A stretch of 9,379 nt of DNA, taken from NCBI GenBank assembly GCA_009927065.1, contig RFNU01000230.1, positions 1 to 9,379 of the forward strand, written 5' to 3'. The notes under the pieces are model-generated. The model ran no database searches and was not told where the DNA came from. It saw only the letters and a list, made by a program, of their open reading frames with translations. Of the stretch, positions 1-6,102 are shown piece after piece. Position 1 is the first letter of the stretch; every line of letters starts with the position of its first letter. Both the position numbers and the translations under genes were made by a program. The stretch comes from a bacterium (GTDB lineage: Bacteria > Pseudomonadota > Gammaproteobacteria > Berkiellales > Berkiellaceae).

Positions 1-360
1 ATCTTAATATCCTGATTTATATATTTTAATTATACATAGATCAGTGTCTATTAAAATGGGGTAAGATCACTACTACGCCTTTCGTTCTCTAAAAAATGCA
101 GCCTCGAAAAACACCAATGCTCTAAAACCTAGGTAAATAGAGGGTTTGAGGACATGCGTACCTTCACCCGGAGTGTTTCGCATGTATCGGAGATGGAGAG
201 GGTAAAAACAGAGATTTTGAGGGCAAAATAGCGAAAATGGAGAAAGTGAGGTACGGGTCTGACGACGGAATAAAGCTCTGGAAACCCTATAAATACTGGG
301 CTTTTAAGACCTGCTAACGCTAGTGCAAAAAGACGAGAGAAAAGTTGTCTATAAAAAATC
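1..360. other. Gene-free flank downstream of tRNA-Ser
   Basis: No convincing gene is seen here. Bases 1-130 are AT-rich, while about 140-350 is clearly richer in G+C than the rest of the window. On the minus strand a reading frame stays open from the tRNA-Ser into this stretch and ends near 129, but it runs through the tRNA and has no ribosome binding site, so it is treated as chance. On the plus strand from the ATG at 155 a frame reads well for about 25 codons and is then broken by TAG, TGA and TAA, two of them where a TGG tryptophan codon would fit a repeating Trp-Arg-Lys pattern. This may be decayed coding DNA next to a tRNA, a common integration site, but no recognisable integrase motif is visible. 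Confidence 0.4.
152..185. repeat. Short inverted repeat in tRNA flank
   Basis: A perfect 7-bp inverted repeat, ACATGCG at 152-158 and CGCATGT at 179-185, encloses a 20-nt loop. No T-run follows on either strand, so it is not a standard rho-independent terminator. It could be a protein-binding site, part of a structured transcript, or chance. Confidence 0.3.
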
Positions 361-451
361 TGGCGGAGAGAGAGGGATTCGAACCCTCGATGCCCTACAA
401 GGACATAACGGTTTTCGAGACCGCCCCGTTCAACCACTCTGGCACCTCTCC
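361..451 (-). tRNA. tRNA-Ser (anticodon CGA)
   Basis: This is a class II tRNA of 91 nt including an encoded CCA (361-363). The acceptor stem GGAGAGG pairs with TCTCTCC (last pair G-U), with discriminator G. The T-arm is GAGGG/CCCTC around TTCGAAT, and the anticodon loop CTCGAAA carries CGA (plus-strand 415-417), which reads the serine codon UCG. A long variable arm with a 6-bp stem (ATGTCC/GGGCAT) is diagnostic of the Ser/Leu/Tyr class, and the D-arm region has the expected GCCAGAGTGG start. All parts look functional. It is divergent from rlmJ. Confidence 0.96.
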
Positions 452-464
452 ACATGACAGAAAG

Positions 465-493
465 ATTGTACCAAATTATTTTCATTTTCTCTA
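465..493 (-). promoter_or_regulatory. Probable promoter of tRNA-Ser
   Basis: Reading the minus strand, a TACAAT -10 box (465-470) lies 13 nt upstream of the mature tRNA 5' end, which suits a short leader removed by RNase P. The -35 region about 17 nt further upstream (488-493, TAGAGA) matches the consensus poorly. Confidence 0.4.
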
Positions 494-580
494 TTGTTAG
501 CAGTAATATTATATTGTTAATGTTGTTTTCAGCGGTTAAGCATATTAACATACATCAATAAATTTTTTGATTTTAGTATT

Positions 581-1387
581 GTGAATTATCAACATAGCTT
601 TCATGCAGGCAATTTTGCGGACGTTATTAAACATCTTGTTTACGTGTATACCATCGAATATTTTCAAAAAAAAGATACTCCTTTATTTATCCTCGATACG
701 CATGGTGGTTGCGGACTTTATGATTTACTTTCAGAACACGCTCAAAAAACTCAAGAAGCTCATTACGGAGTCATGAAACTCAATCATCTTGATAGTCGCC
801 ATTCTTTACTGAACAGATATTTATCATTGATTCAGCCATATTTGAATCAAAATGTATATCCTGGCTCACCATGCTTTGCTGCAGCTTTGTTAAGAAAACA
901 GGATGTTTTAAGAGTGAGTGAACTTCATCCTCCGGTGTATGAATCGCTAAAAGAACATACCATAGGATTTAAAAATATTTATGTAACATTGCAAGATGGG
1001 TATGAATCCATGAGAGCTTATTTACCACCTAAAGAAAAAAGAGGAATCGTCTTGATTGACCCTCCCTATGAAATCGGTAATGAGTTTACATTATGTGCAC
1101 AAAGTCTCAAAGATGCTTTTAAGAGATTTTCTCAAGGGACTTATATTATTTGGTATCCCATTAAAGATCATCATGCTGTTAGTCATTTTAAAAAATCCAT
1201 CAGTAGCCTTTCTTGTGAGAAATTAGAATTAACCATTGAACTTCTCACTCCTGGATTTAAAGATAAACTCAATAAAGCGGGGCTGCTCGTGTTAAATCCT
1301 CCCTACTTGTTACAGGAGAATATCCAAGAGTTGCAATCTGCGTTAGAACAAGTGATGGCTGTTAACATAGATACTCGCATCCTTTAA
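581..1387 (+). CDS. rlmJ: 23S rRNA (adenine-N6) methyltransferase RlmJ
   Basis: RlmJ methylates N6 of A2030 in 23S rRNA using S-adenosylmethionine (family knowledge, E. coli). The 268-residue product is close to the usual length of about 280. It opens with the family signature YQHSFHAGNFADVIKH (residues 3-18), followed by LDTHGGCGLYDL (39-50) in the SAM-binding region, YPGSP, a conserved SELHP segment, and the catalytic motif DPPY at 160-163 followed by E. The later IIWYPI and LNPPY segments also match the family. The start is a GTG with no visible Shine-Dalgarno; no ATG, GTG or TTG lies in frame upstream within 30 bases, and the homologous N-terminus begins here, so GTG is the best choice. 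It is monocistronic in appearance, followed 9 bp after its stop by an inverted-repeat element. Confidence 0.95.
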   Translation: MNYQHSFHAGNFADVIKHLVYVYTIEYFQKKDTPLFILDTHGGCGLYDLLSEHAQKTQEAHYGVMKLNHLDSRHSLLNRYLSLIQPYLNQNVYPGSPCFAAALLRKQDVLRVSELHPPVYESLKEHTIGFKNIYVTLQDGYESMRAYLPPKEKRGIVLIDPPYEIGNEFTLCAQSLKDAFKRFSQGTYIIWYPIKDHHAVSHFKKSISSLSCEKLELTIELLTPGFKDKLNKAGLLVLNPPYLLQENIQELQSALEQVMAVNIDTRIL

Positions 1388-1396
1388 CAATGATGT

Positions 1397-1480
1397 TATA
1401 GCAATCCTTTTTTAAGTTAGGACATTAAGAGTCTCTGAATGTATTTTTTCTATGTCCCAAATCCAAGCAGGATTGCTATA
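1397..1480. mobile_element. MITE-like inverted-repeat element (84 bp)
   Basis: TATAGCAATCC at 1397-1407 is repeated as its exact reverse complement GGATTGCTATA at 1470-1480. Inside, a second imperfect pair, TTAGGACAT (1417-1425) and ATGTCCCAA (1452-1460), matches except at one position, so the whole unit can fold into a long hairpin. The outermost TA on each side is compatible with a TA target duplication, as in IS630/Tc1-mariner-type elements. There is no coding capacity. It sits between two unrelated genes. It may double as a transcription terminator for rlmJ. Family assignment is inference; a second copy would be needed to prove mobility. Confidence 0.5.
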
Positions 1481-1500
1481 CTTCTTTTCTTGCCTATACT
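1473..1500 (+). promoter_or_regulatory. Putative promoter of the carbonic anhydrase gene
   Basis: TTGCTA at 1473-1478 (4 of 6 to the sigma-70 -35) and TATACT at 1495-1500 (5 of 6 to the -10) are separated by 16 bp. Transcription would start near 1507, giving a leader of about 28 nt. The -35 box lies inside the right arm of the inverted-repeat element, so that element may supply half of the promoter. Confidence 0.42.
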
Positions 1501-1534
1501 TATTGAGGATTAATGAGAAAATAAGAGTTCACTT

Positions 1535-2206
1535 ATGTTTTTGTCAAGACTATTATTTCTGGGGTTCGCAAGCTGTGTGGTTGCCGCCGATCCAGGATTT
1601 AAAAGTTTTTTTAATGAAATTGCTCAAGATAATAAAGCGTTTGTTGAAAAACATCAGCCTGATTATTTTAACGGGATGGCCAATAGCCAAAAACCTATAG
1701 CGACGGTTGTATTATGCTCAGATTCGAGAATGCAAGATGAAGCTTTTGATGATGACACTATCAATAAACTTTTTGTTATTCGTAATATCGGTAATCAACT
1801 TGAAACTGCTCAAGGAAGTATTGATTATGGCGTTACAGTTTTAAAAACACCCATTTTAATGATTGTAGGTCATTCAGCTTGTGGGGCTGTTGATGCCAGA
1901 CTGCACATTGATCATCTTAAAGATCTCAGTCCTGCTATCACAAAAGAAGTAAAATCAATAGTGATTGATTCCTCCAAGACTCTTCCACACGCGGTTGTTG
2001 ATAATGTCAACTATCAAGTTAAACAGGCTTGTGAGCGTTACGCTGATTACATCAAAGATAATAAGTTAATCGTTGTTGGCGCAATTTACGATTTTAAGAA
2101 TGATTATGGTCATGGTTTAGGAAAATTCTTTGTTATTAACATGAATGGCCAAGCAAATTTAGATAAAAAAACAAATAAGAATCTTATCGTTGAAGATTTA
2201 TTGTAA
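1535..2206 (+). CDS. Beta-class carbonic anhydrase, probably periplasmic
   Basis: This enzyme interconverts CO2 and bicarbonate with a zinc ion. The 223-residue product shows the beta-class zinc signature: CSDSR at 61-65 (Cys61, and the Asp63-Arg65 dyad) and GHSACGAVDA at 112-121 (His113, Cys116). The segment VIRNIGN (81-87) and the C-terminal GAIYD are also typical. Residues 1-18 form a signal peptide: one Arg, a hydrophobic core, and a VAA/D cleavage site after residue 18. A Cys at position 14 follows FAS, a poor lipobox, so a soluble periplasmic form is favoured over a lipoprotein. The ATG is preceded by AAGAG at 1523-1527 with a 7-nt spacer. It stands alone between rlmJ and yebC. Export suggests a role in periplasmic CO2 or pH balance rather than supply of bicarbonate for cytosolic biosynthesis. 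Confidence 0.92.
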   Translation: MFLSRLLFLGFASCVVAADPGFKSFFNEIAQDNKAFVEKHQPDYFNGMANSQKPIATVVLCSDSRMQDEAFDDDTINKLFVIRNIGNQLETAQGSIDYGVTVLKTPILMIVGHSACGAVDARLHIDHLKDLSPAITKEVKSIVIDSSKTLPHAVVDNVNYQVKQACERYADYIKDNKLIVVGAIYDFKNDYGHGLGKFFVINMNGQANLDKKTNKNLIVEDLL

Positions 2207-2229
2207 TATTGCATTTATTATCAATATTA
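2204..2229 (+). terminator. Weak possible terminator after carbonic anhydrase
   Basis: TAATATTG (2204-2211, including the stop codon) is the exact reverse complement of CAATATTA (2222-2229), with a 10-nt loop. A run of seven T follows at 2238-2244. The stem is AT-rich and the T-run is 8 nt away, so its strength is doubtful. Confidence 0.3.
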
Positions 2230-2232
2230 TGA

Positions 2233-2388
2233 TGCTATTTTTTTATAAAGAAACATACTCTCTCTGCCCTTATAGTGTTACTGAGCTTCATCATCTTGAA
2301 AATATGGCAGGAGCTCAGTTTAACACAACAACACAGTGAAATTGATTATGCTGCAAAATATTTAGATTTTTTGCCAGTTAGATTATGA
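2233..2388 (+). other. Possible decayed or non-canonically started small membrane ORF
   Basis: The spacer between the carbonic anhydrase and yebC holds an open frame of 51 codons ending in TGA at 2386-2388. From an ATA at 2245 it would encode 47 residues: a basic KKHT start, one hydrophobic helix (LSALIVLLSFIILKIW), and a polar tail ending in DFLPVRL. This looks protein-like, but there is no ATG, GTG or TTG at the natural beginning, the first usable start is a GTG at 2275 inside the hydrophobic segment, and no Shine-Dalgarno precedes either. It may be a pseudogene that lost its start, or chance. I do not recognise it. Confidence 0.18.
2280..2319. repeat. 8-bp inverted repeat upstream of yebC
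   Basis: ACTGAGCT (2280-2287) and AGCTCAGT (2312-2319) are perfect reverse complements with a 24-nt loop. No T-run follows. It could be an operator-like dyad or a leader hairpin ahead of the yebC-ruvCAB group; nothing identifies a regulator. Confidence 0.3.
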
Positions 2389-2419
2389 TAGGCTCATTGA
2401 TAACTCATAGGAAATTTTG

Positions 2420-3145
2420 ATGGCTGGTCATAGTAAGTGGAAAAACATTCAACATCGAAAAGGCGCTCAAGATGCAAAGCGTGGTCAAATTTTTACACGC
2501 TTAATTAGAGAAATTACAATTGCAGCACGGCAAAGCCCTGATACAAGTATTAATCCGCGATTAAGAGCTGCTGTTGACAAAGCTCTCGATAATAATATGT
2601 CGAAAGATACTATTCAAAAAGCTATTAATAAAGGAGCAGGTCTTGATGGAGCAGCACAGCTTATTGAGGTAGTGTATGAAGGATACGGTCCAGGCGGTGT
2701 TGCTTTTATTGTTGAATGCGCAACTGATAATAAAAATAGAACTGTTCCAGAAATTAGACATCTTTTTACTAAAGCTGGTGGGAGCTTAGGAACAACGGGC
2801 TCTGTATCTTATTTATTTGATGAAGTTGGTACTATTGAACTTGAGTCTACAGCTCAAAGCGAAGAGCTTTTTGATCTCGCTTTAGATCTAGGTGTAAGAG
2901 ATATTGAAGAGAATGAAGATGCTATTGTTATTGAATGCGAACCTAACGATTTGTTTGCAATAACAGAAAGCTTAAAGCAAAAAAACTTTAAAGTTCTTAA
3001 CAGCCAAAAAAACAAAATTCCTCATAATTATGTTCCATGGTCTTTGGATTTAGCAGAAAAAATCACTATACTTTATGATAAGTTTGATGAACATGATGAT
3101 GTTCAAGCAGTATTTTGTAATTTTGCTTGGAATGAATCAGAATAA
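2420..3145 (+). CDS. yebC: YebC/TACO1-family protein
   Basis: YebC-family proteins were long annotated as transcription regulators; more recent work on bacterial and mitochondrial (TACO1) members supports a ribosome-associated role in relieving stalls at proline-rich stretches. The N-terminus MAGHSKWKNIQHRKGAQDAKRG is the family hallmark, followed by NPRLRAAVDKAL, NNMSKDTI, the YEGYGPGG motif and NRTVPEIRH. The product is 241 residues, against 246 in E. coli. A TTG directly before the ATG could add one residue, but AGGA at 2409-2412 lies 7 nt before the ATG at 2420 and homologues start there. Its stop is followed after 3 nt by ruvC, so it leads the ruv group, the usual gammaproteobacterial order. 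Confidence 0.96.
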   Translation: MAGHSKWKNIQHRKGAQDAKRGQIFTRLIREITIAARQSPDTSINPRLRAAVDKALDNNMSKDTIQKAINKGAGLDGAAQLIEVVYEGYGPGGVAFIVECATDNKNRTVPEIRHLFTKAGGSLGTTGSVSYLFDEVGTIELESTAQSEELFDLALDLGVRDIEENEDAIVIECEPNDLFAITESLKQKNFKVLNSQKNKIPHNYVPWSLDLAEKITILYDKFDEHDDVQAVFCNFAWNESE

Positions 3146-3148
3146 TAA

Positions 3149-3640
3149 ATGCATAAAATACTAGCTTTTGATCCAGGATCACGAACAACAGGCTGGGCGG
3201 CTCTTACCTGCGAGCCGCTGACTTACTTTAATTCAGGTATTTATAAATTAGGGTCAGGCGATTTTTTTGAGCGAATGAAACTCCTTAAAAAACTTGTCAC
3301 TCCGTTACTGACAGAATTTAGACCTAATATTTTAGTCCTCGAGCGAGCTTTTGTTGGTGTCAACAAGGAGACTGCGTTAAAGTTGGCGCAAATACGCGGC
3401 GGATTAATGGCTTTATGTGCTGAAGAAGGCCTTTCATATATTGAATATACTCCTCGACAAGCCAAACAGTTGATTACGGGTTATGGAGCGGCTTCAAAAG
3501 AGCAAGTTTCTATCATGATTGAGAAATTATTAAAGCGCTCTTTTTCAAATAATCTTGATGAGACGGATGCGCTTTCTTTAGCACTTTGTCATTATTTTTG
3601 CCATAAACGCCATTTTCTTTTGACCCAAAGCAATGGTTAA
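3149..3640 (+). CDS. ruvC: Holliday junction endonuclease RuvC
   Basis: RuvC is a dimeric endonuclease that cuts four-way DNA junctions symmetrically after RuvAB branch migration. The 163-residue product (E. coli 173) has the RNase H-like fold motifs and all four metal-binding acidic residues: Asp8 in FDPGSRTTGW, Glu65 in VLERAF, and Asp137 and Asp140 in DETDAL. The segment ALKLAQIRG (76-84) and the YTPRQAKQ basic stretch also match. Only TAA separates it from the yebC stop, and no separate strong ribosome binding site is visible, so translation is probably coupled to yebC. The C-terminus is slightly shorter than in enterobacteria. In E. coli another gene, yebB (nudB-region layouts vary), may intervene before ruvA; here ruvA follows after 32 bp. 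Confidence 0.96.
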   Translation: MHKILAFDPGSRTTGWAALTCEPLTYFNSGIYKLGSGDFFERMKLLKKLVTPLLTEFRPNILVLERAFVGVNKETALKLAQIRGGLMALCAEEGLSYIEYTPRQAKQLITGYGAASKEQVSIMIEKLLKRSFSNNLDETDALSLALCHYFCHKRHFLLTQSNG

Positions 3641-3672
3641 ATAAAATAGAATTTCATTAAAAAGGTTCATCC

Positions 3673-4245
3673 ATGCTTTCACGATTAATAGGTACCATTC
3701 AAACAATAGAATCTCAAGCTATTGAGCTTTTTGCGAGTCCTTTTACCTTTCATATTCACACCCCTCAAACATATACACTCAAAGTCAATGAGCAGCGAGA
3801 GTTTTATATTCATCTGCAGATTAAAGAAGATGGAGCAAATTTATTTGGTTTTTTGAGTCAAGCAGATAAAGAGATTTTTATACAGTTATTGAAAGTACGG
3901 TCAATAGGACCCAAGTTAGCTTTTCAGATTATGCAGACTGATATTAAGCATTTTATTGCTGCTTGCCAGCGTCAAGATAAAGAAGTTTTATGCAGTATTC
4001 CGGGTATCGGGGCAAAAACAGCAGCGCGTATTTTAGCTGAAATAGATGTTAATTCATTACCTATTGTCGCTAATCAGCAACAACATTATTTTCAAGCCAA
4101 AAAGATGCTCTTAAATTTAGGCTTTACAGAATCCAAGATAGATTTTGTGTTACCACAATGTCCGCAGGATTCTTTAGATGAACTGGTCAAGGCTGCTTTA
4201 AAGTTTTTAGGAGAACGGAATGCAAAATCTAGTATTACCTCCTGA
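3673..4245 (+). CDS. ruvA: Holliday junction branch migration protein RuvA
   Basis: RuvA tetramers bind the four-way junction and load the RuvB motors. The 190-residue product (E. coli 203) has an N-terminal OB-fold domain (about 1-62) with the acidic-pin pair Glu52-Asp53 in KEDG followed by LFGF, then two helix-hairpin-helix motifs, SIGPKLA (77-83) and IPGIGAKTA (109-117), and a C-terminal RuvB-binding domain (about 139-185) after a short, polar, Gln-rich linker. The start has AAAGG at 3661-3665 with a 7-nt spacer. The last 26 bases overlap ruvB in another frame, a sign of translational coupling. The linker between domains II and III is shorter than in E. coli, which accounts for most of the length difference. 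Confidence 0.95.
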   Translation: MLSRLIGTIQTIESQAIELFASPFTFHIHTPQTYTLKVNEQREFYIHLQIKEDGANLFGFLSQADKEIFIQLLKVRSIGPKLAFQIMQTDIKHFIAACQRQDKEVLCSIPGIGAKTAARILAEIDVNSLPIVANQQQHYFQAKKMLLNLGFTESKIDFVLPQCPQDSLDELVKAALKFLGERNAKSSITS

Positions 4246-5197
4246 TCTTGATAAATCATTAAGACCAAAAACATTTGATCAATATATTGGTCAAAAAAAA
4301 GTGCTCGATCGCATGAAAGTTTATGTTCAAGCAGCATTAAATAGATTAGAAAGTCTAGATCACGTATTATTATTTGGACCACCAGGATTGGGAAAAACAA
4401 CGTTGGCCAATGTGATTTCTAGAGAAATGAATGTTACGTTGCATACGACATCTGGACCTGTGATTGAAAAGCCAGGTGATTTAGCCGCTCTATTAACACA
4501 GCTCAACGATGGAGATGTTTTATTTATTGATGAAATTCATAGACTATCGCCCTCTATTGAGGAAATTCTTTATCCTGCAATGGAAGATTTCCAACTGGAT
4601 TTAATGGTGGGCGAAGGACCCGGTGCTCGATCGATGCGATTAGATTTAAATAAATTTTGTCTGATAGGAGCGACAACAAAACCAGGAATGTTGACAGCAC
4701 CATTACGCGATCGTTTCGGCATTCAAGCTCGATTAGAGTTTTATGATTACAATGAGCTGGCCTTAATTCTTGAACAGTCGGCTAAAAAACTCAACTTGTT
4801 CTTATCGCAAGAAGCTTTTTTAGTAATTGCCCAACGTGCACGAGGAACCCCTCGTATTGCTTTGCGTCTGCTCAAACGGATTAGAGATTTTATTGAGGTT
4901 GGTGGTCTTATCAATCCAACTTCAGCCCAAATGAGTTCTTGTTTACAAGAATTAGAGATCGATGATCATGGATTAGATCATTTTGATCGTACATTATTAA
5001 AATGTATTTTGGAGCGTTACGACGGAGGTCCTGTTGGACTTGATGCTTTAGCTACTGCAGTAGGTGAAGGAAGAGAGACTTTGGAAGATGTTATCGAGCC
5101 TTATTTAGTACAAGAAAATTTTTTGCAGCGAACTCCACGTGGTCGTAAATTAACACCAAAAGCGATTGAACATTTGCACTCTTATTATAACCAATAG
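4220..5197 (+). CDS. ruvB: Holliday junction branch migration ATPase RuvB
   Basis: RuvB is a hexameric AAA+ helicase that pulls DNA through the RuvA-bound junction. The 325-residue product is close to the usual 330-345. It has LRPKTFDQYIGQ (14-25), Walker A GPPGLGKT (53-60), Walker B LFIDEIHRL (101-109), sensor 1 GATT (150-153 region), the arginine-finger segment PLRDRFG (161-167), sensor 2 around RGTPRIA, and a winged-helix end with GGPVGLDAL, IEPYL and FLQRTPRGRKLT. TTKPG replaces the usual TTRAG after sensor 1 and RIALRL replaces RIANRL in sensor 2; both look tolerated. The start at 4220 lies inside ruvA and is supported by AGGAG at 4209-4213 with a 6-nt spacer. It is the last gene of the yebC-ruvCAB group. 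Confidence 0.97.
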   Translation: MQNLVLPPDLDKSLRPKTFDQYIGQKKVLDRMKVYVQAALNRLESLDHVLLFGPPGLGKTTLANVISREMNVTLHTTSGPVIEKPGDLAALLTQLNDGDVLFIDEIHRLSPSIEEILYPAMEDFQLDLMVGEGPGARSMRLDLNKFCLIGATTKPGMLTAPLRDRFGIQARLEFYDYNELALILEQSAKKLNLFLSQEAFLVIAQRARGTPRIALRLLKRIRDFIEVGGLINPTSAQMSSCLQELEIDDHGLDHFDRTLLKCILERYDGGPVGLDALATAVGEGRETLEDVIEPYLVQENFLQRTPRGRKLTPKAIEHLHSYYNQ

Positions 5198-5369
5198 TGA
5201 TAATTATTTTGTTTTATATGAACTTTGTTTTAAGCATTCAGCTAAAATTGCATATTGAGTGAAAACAGTTTTAAGTTAGACTTGAGCGTCGTTATGATTT
5301 GCCTTGCAGCAAGTGGTTTTGGCGGAGCTTTTTGATGATTAATTAAAGAAGGAGTCGGATAATTTTCTT
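5198..5369 (+). promoter_or_regulatory. ruvB-tolQ spacer, likely tolQ leader
   Basis: This 172-bp gap is large compared with the spacing around it. In many gammaproteobacteria ybgC sits here; no ybgC remnant is recognisable. A weak promoter candidate is TTGAGT (5255-5260), 16 bp, TAGACT (5277-5282). AAGGAG at 5349-5354 is the only Shine-Dalgarno-like site and lies 15 nt from the tolQ ATG, longer than normal. No convincing terminator for ruvB is seen. Confidence 0.3.
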
Positions 5370-6032
5370 ATGAATATGTTTGAAGTTGATTTTTCTAATC
5401 CAGTCAATATTGCTGTTTTGAGCTGTTTAGGGTTTTTCTCATTGTTGTCTTGGGCTATTATCTTTTCTAAAGTGTTAGATCTTTTAGAATTGAGAAAAAT
5501 TATTAAACATCAGGAAGAGTTATTGCACTATTGTCAGAAAACAGAATGGAAGCAATGGCATAAAAAGCTTGTTAAACAAAATAAAAGTGGCTTTTTTTTA
5601 AAATTATATGATCAAGTACAAGAGATGATTAATCGCTCAAAAAATTATGACTCAACGATCAATAGCAATCTTAATAAATATTTACTATTGTTTTTAGAAG
5701 AAGAAGAAAGGCATCGTATACAAGGACTGTCCTGGCTAGCAACCATCGCTAATGTTAGCCCTTATGTAGGCCTTTTAGGGACGTTAGCAGGGGTTATGCA
5801 TACCTTTACACTGATGAATGAACAAAATTTGATTTTAATGAAATTAGCCCCCGGTTTAGCAGAAGCTTTACAAGCCACAGCAATAGGATTATTGGTGGCC
5901 ATACCAGCTAATATTGCTTATAACAAATTTACAGCATCATATAGAAGTTCTTTGCAGAAACTCGCTTCGCAAGGAGAGTACTTGTTGTTACATGTTGATG
6001 CATCATTTAGAAATCAACCTGCCTTTGAATAA
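5370..6032 (+). CDS. tolQ: Tol-Pal proton channel subunit TolQ
   Basis: TolQ is the MotA/ExbB-type inner-membrane protein that, with TolR, uses the proton gradient to energise TolA. The 220-residue product (E. coli 230) has three membrane segments: about 13-33, 128-150 and 164-186, with a large cytoplasmic loop between the first two. The family core is clear: NVSPYVGLLGTLAGVMHTF (128-146) and EALQATAIGLLVAIPANIAYNK (165-186), including the pore threonines Thr138 and Thr170. A second ATG two codons downstream is also possible. The best Shine-Dalgarno is 15 nt upstream of the first ATG, so initiation may be inefficient or rely on structure. ExbB is an alternative for the family, but the following tolR, tolA and tolB fix the identity. 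Confidence 0.94.
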   Translation: MNMFEVDFSNPVNIAVLSCLGFFSLLSWAIIFSKVLDLLELRKIIKHQEELLHYCQKTEWKQWHKKLVKQNKSGFFLKLYDQVQEMINRSKNYDSTINSNLNKYLLLFLEEEERHRIQGLSWLATIANVSPYVGLLGTLAGVMHTFTLMNEQNLILMKLAPGLAEALQATAIGLLVAIPANIAYNKFTASYRSSLQKLASQGEYLLLHVDASFRNQPAFE

Positions 6033-6060
6033 AATAGTTATAATGTAAAAATTATTTGCT

Positions 6061-6102
6061 GGAGGATGCGGGATCGGTATCAAGTCGATTCTGCATAATA
6101 TC
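6061..6102 (+). promoter_or_regulatory. tolR ribosome binding site split by a hairpin
   Basis: GGAGG at 6061-6065 is the only good Shine-Dalgarno before tolR but lies 37 nt from the ATG. The bases between fold into an uninterrupted 11-bp stem, ATGCGGGATCG (6066-6076) with CGATTCTGCAT (6086-6096), two pairs being G-U, and a 9-nt loop. The stem begins at the base right after GGAGG and ends 6 nt before the ATG, so folding restores ideal spacing. A 10-codon frame starting at 6066 (ending TAA at 6096-6098) is an alternative reading but its ATG abuts the Shine-Dalgarno without a spacer. Confidence 0.6.

Noticed and set aside
129..551. Minus-strand open frame of 140 codons
   Set aside because: It runs straight through the tRNA-Ser gene, lacks a Shine-Dalgarno and has no recognisable domain.
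1452..1700. Plus-strand frame overlapping the start of the carbonic anhydrase gene
   Set aside because: It begins inside the inverted-repeat element and is a shadow of the real gene in another frame.
2229..2340. Frame of 36 codons starting with two ATGs in the carbonic anhydrase-yebC spacer
   Set aside because: No ribosome binding site and no protein-like features; it overlaps the more plausible frame at 2233-2388.
5287..5340. Possible terminator or ybgC remnant in the ruvB-tolQ spacer
   Set aside because: The apparent palindrome CTTGC-A-GCAAG has a one-base loop and no T-run directly after it, and the translations do not resemble YbgC.
6066..6098. Ten-codon leader peptide before tolR
   Set aside because: Its ATG touches the GGAGG with no spacer, and the same bases are better explained as a hairpin; it is not excluded.
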